Positions 4,991 through 6,585 of a stretch of 6,585 nt of DNA are shown piece after piece; position 1 is the stretch's first letter, and every line of letters begins with the position of its first letter. The translations under genes and the position numbers were made by a program. Under the pieces are notes generated by a model. It was not told the DNA's origin, searched no databases, and saw only the letters and a program-made list of their open reading frames with translations. The stretch comes from Thermoflexales bacterium (GTDB taxonomy: Bacteria > Chloroflexota > Anaerolineae > Fen-1058), in NCBI GenBank assembly GCA_030834835.1, contig JAUQXD010000358.1, positions 1 to 6,585 of the forward strand, in the 5' to 3' direction.

Positions 4991-6175
4991 ATGGACTTTG
5001 ATCTCTCGCGTGAACATCAAGCCTTGCGCAAATTGGTGCGCGAGTTTGCCGAAGAAGTGGTGAAACCGGCGACGCGGCAGGCCGATCGGACCAGCCAGCC
5101 GCCGACCGAAGTCATCAAACAAGCGGGCGAAATCGGCCTGTTTGGTGTGCCGTTCCCGCGCGAGTATGGCGGCATGGGCGCGGGCGAAACCGGCTACTGC
5201 ATTTTGATGGAAGAGTTGGGCCGTGTCGATACCAGCTTCGCCACCATCATCGGCGCGCACATCGGCATCGGCACCATGGCGATCTATCTGGGCGGCACCA
5301 AACGCATCCGCGAAAAGTACCTGCCCGATCTGTGCAGTGGCAAGAAGATCGCGGCCTTTGCGCTGACCGAACCGCAAGCCGGATCAGATGCCGCCTCGAT
5401 CAAGTTGCGCGCGACGAAGGAAGGTGATTCATACATCCTCGATGGCTCGAAGATGTGGATCACCAACGGCCCGATGGCGAGCACGATGGCGATCCTGGCC
5501 GTGACCGATCCGGCGTTGGGCGCACGCGGCGGCGCGACGGCGTTTGTGGCCTCAACCCGCGACGATGACGGCAACCCGATCGAGGGGTTCACGCCCGGCA
5601 AGTTCGAGCACAAGATGGGCTTGCACGGTTCGCCGACGAGCGCGATTGCGTTCGATAATTTCCGCGTGCCCGCCGAGAATATTCTGGGGCAAACGGGCCT
5701 GGGCTTCGTCGTCTTCATGCAGACGCTCGACATCGGGCGCGTGACGCTGGGTGCGGCGACGCTGGGCGGCGCGCAGGCCGCGCTGCAGCAATCGCTGGAG
5801 TGGGCGGCGATGCGCACGCAATTCGGCAAGCCGCTGGCGCACGCGCAGACCATTCAATTCATGGTGGCCGACATGGCTGCCGAGGTGGAAGCGCTGCGGT
5901 CGCTGGTGTATCGCACCGCGTGGCTGGTGGATAACAACCGGCCCTTCATCAAAGAAGCGGGCATGTGCAAATTGCTCGGCTCGGAATACGCCTCGCGCTG
6001 CGTCGATCGCGCGGTGCAGATTCACGGCGCGCTGGGCTACAGCCGCGACACCTTCATCGAGCGCGGCTTCCGCGATTCGCGCATCGCCGAAATCTTTGAA
6101 GGCACCAATGAAATTCAGCGCATTTTGATCGCCGAGCAGATGTTTAGAGAAGTAGGTGTGAAGATTCGTCCGTGA
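4991..6175 (+). CDS. Acyl-CoA dehydrogenase, short-chain type, catalytically complete
   Basis: A 394-aa FAD enzyme that oxidises acyl-CoA to 2-enoyl-CoA and reduces ETF. The N-terminal helical domain spans about 1-120. The beta-domain has ALTEPQAGSD at 124-133 and MWITNG at 155-160 (flavin and substrate contacts). The C-terminal helical domain has MRTQFGKPL at 274-282 and QIHGALGYSRD at 343-353. The catalytic base is Glu370 in RIAEIFEGTNEIQR (364-377), at the position used by short/medium-chain and related enzymes. The alternative site has the usual DIGR (247-250) without Glu. The length is normal. The family spans butyryl-CoA, branched-chain and other dehydrogenases, so the exact acyl group cannot be named. 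It sits 56 bases upstream of the ETF beta gene, its expected electron acceptor, and downstream of a sister protein that lacks the catalytic Glu. Confidence 0.94.
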   Translation: MDFDLSREHQALRKLVREFAEEVVKPATRQADRTSQPPTEVIKQAGEIGLFGVPFPREYGGMGAGETGYCILMEELGRVDTSFATIIGAHIGIGTMAIYLGGTKRIREKYLPDLCSGKKIAAFALTEPQAGSDAASIKLRATKEGDSYILDGSKMWITNGPMASTMAILAVTDPALGARGGATAFVASTRDDDGNPIEGFTPGKFEHKMGLHGSPTSAIAFDNFRVPAENILGQTGLGFVVFMQTLDIGRVTLGAATLGGAQAALQQSLEWAAMRTQFGKPLAHAQTIQFMVADMAAEVEALRSLVYRTAWLVDNNRPFIKEAGMCKLLGSEYASRCVDRAVQIHGALGYSRDTFIERGFRDSRIAEIFEGTNEIQRILIAEQMFREVGVKIRP

Positions 6176-6217
6176 CGAGTGAACTACGATAGCCGCTTCT
6201 CACTCGTCACTCGTCAA
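6172..6217 (+). repeat. Inverted repeat with heptamers TCACTCG in the gap before etfB
   Basis: GTGACGAGTGA (6172-6182) is a perfect 11-base reverse complement of TCACTCGTCAC (6200-6210), with a 17-base loop. The left arm contains the TGA stop of the acyl-CoA dehydrogenase. The right arm is an exact period-7 array: TCACTCG (6200), TCACTCG (6207), TCAA. No T-run follows; instead a Shine-Dalgarno comes directly after. A read-through intercistronic hairpin is more likely than a terminator. Confidence 0.85.
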
Positions 6218-6218
6218 C

Positions 6219-6225
6219 AAAGGAA
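6219..6225 (+). promoter_or_regulatory. Shine-Dalgarno site for etfB
   Basis: AAAGGAA, with its AGGA core ending 7 bases before ATG 6232, supports that start. Confidence 0.75.
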
Positions 6226-6231
6226 CAGCCT

Positions 6232-6585
6232 ATGAAAATCGTCGTCTGCATCAAACCGGTGCTTGATCCGCGCGGCATGACGGTGAACCGCAAAGCGGAG
6301 AAAGTGTTTATCAATCAGGAAGACTACGTGATCGATCCGGCGAGCAAGGCCGCGCTGGAAGTGGCCGCGTCGATCAAAGCCCAGGACTCAACGGCGCATG
6401 TGATCGCGATGTCGGTAGGCACCGATCGGGCCGATGACGCCCTGCGCGAAGCGCTGGCGCGTGGCGCGGATCGCGCCATCCTGATCGGGCTGGACAACAT
6501 CGACGCATGGGCCGTGGCGAATTCACTGTCCGCCGCGATCAATCGGCTGGGCGACATCGATCTGGTCTTGTGCGGCGAGCAATCG
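6232..6585 (+). CDS. etfB: Electron transfer flavoprotein beta subunit, 3' truncated
   Basis: An open frame of 118 codons runs off the right end of the window without a stop; a whole beta subunit is about 250-260 aa. It begins MKIVVCIKPVLDP, the family N-terminus, followed by VIDPASKAALEVAASIK (33-49, matching the usual INPxDxxALExAxxLK), IAMSVGTDRADDALREALARGADRAILI (57-84, strand-loop-helix of the nucleotide-binding fold), and DLVLCGEQS (110-118, the usual DLIxxGxQSxD entry to the AMP/FAD side). With the alpha subunit, expected just downstream, it accepts electrons from acyl-CoA dehydrogenases and passes them to the respiratory chain through ETF:quinone oxidoreductase. Its place after two acyl-CoA dehydrogenases suggests a dedicated partner. 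The part needed to judge whether this is a bifurcating ETF lies mostly outside the window. Confidence 0.92.
   Translation, partial: MKIVVCIKPVLDPRGMTVNRKAEKVFINQEDYVIDPASKAALEVAASIKAQDSTAHVIAMSVGTDRADDALREALARGADRAILIGLDNIDAWAVANSLSAAINRLGDIDLVLCGEQS

Noticed and set aside
3031..6198. Shared 7-mer GCCGCTT in the central parts of the gaps at 3031-3037 and 6192-6198
   Set aside because: A single 7-base match between two GC-rich segments is expected by chance, and the other gap centres do not contain it.
2106..6231. Reading the gap hairpins as intrinsic terminators
   Set aside because: None is followed by a clear T-run, most are followed closely by a ribosome-binding site, and the genes form one functional cluster; intercistronic repeats fit better.
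4991..6585. Electron-bifurcating Bcd/Etf complex
   Set aside because: Only the N-terminal half of EtfB is visible and nothing in it is diagnostic; the full beta-oxidation set suggests ordinary respiratory ETF.

Overview
The window is a same-strand (+) gene cluster of a GC-rich bacterium. It reads as a fatty-acid/acyl-CoA beta-oxidation operon preceded by a divergent ribose-phosphate pyrophosphokinase gene. Both ends are cut: the first gene lacks its N-terminus and the last (EtfB) lacks its C-terminal half. No rRNA, tRNA, CRISPR array, transposase or phage gene is visible. The taxon cannot be fixed from sequence alone. A free-living Chloroflexota-like bacterium (Anaerolineae type) is my best guess from the separate FadB-like dehydrogenase, the acyl-CoA dehydrogenase/ETF clustering and the codon bias, but this is inference with low confidence.

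Layout: (1) 2-847, ribose-phosphate pyrophosphokinase family protein with several altered active-site positions; (2) 891-2105, 404-aa 3-hydroxyacyl-CoA dehydrogenase with tandem C-terminal domains, like the dehydrogenase half of FadB; (3) 2216-3004, enoyl-CoA hydratase with both catalytic glutamates; (4) 3097-4239, an acyl-CoA dehydrogenase whose catalytic-base position is Gly; (5) 4321-4953, a six-helix PAP2-like membrane protein; (6) 4991-6175, a canonical short-chain-type acyl-CoA dehydrogenase with the catalytic Glu; (7) 6232-end, N-terminal half of the ETF beta subunit. Together, genes 4/6 would oxidise acyl-CoA to enoyl-CoA and pass electrons to ETF (gene 7). Gene 3 would hydrate the enoyl-CoA, and gene 2 would oxidise the 3-hydroxyacyl-CoA with NAD+. 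A thiolase is not in the window.

The most unusual structure is between the genes. All six gaps carry inverted repeats that begin at or within a few bases of the upstream stop codon. In four of them (2106-2215, 3005-3096, 4240-4320, 6176-6231) the arms are made of short tandem words of 7-8 bases, and each gap uses a different word (AATYTACY, CTGATCC, GGTAACY, TCACTCG). The architecture is shared but the sequence is not. This resembles in form the short tandemly repeated repetitive (STRR) sequences known from cyanobacteria, and is the main candidate here for an under-described genomic feature. A second lead is the pair of acyl-CoA dehydrogenases in which one partner has lost the catalytic glutamate.
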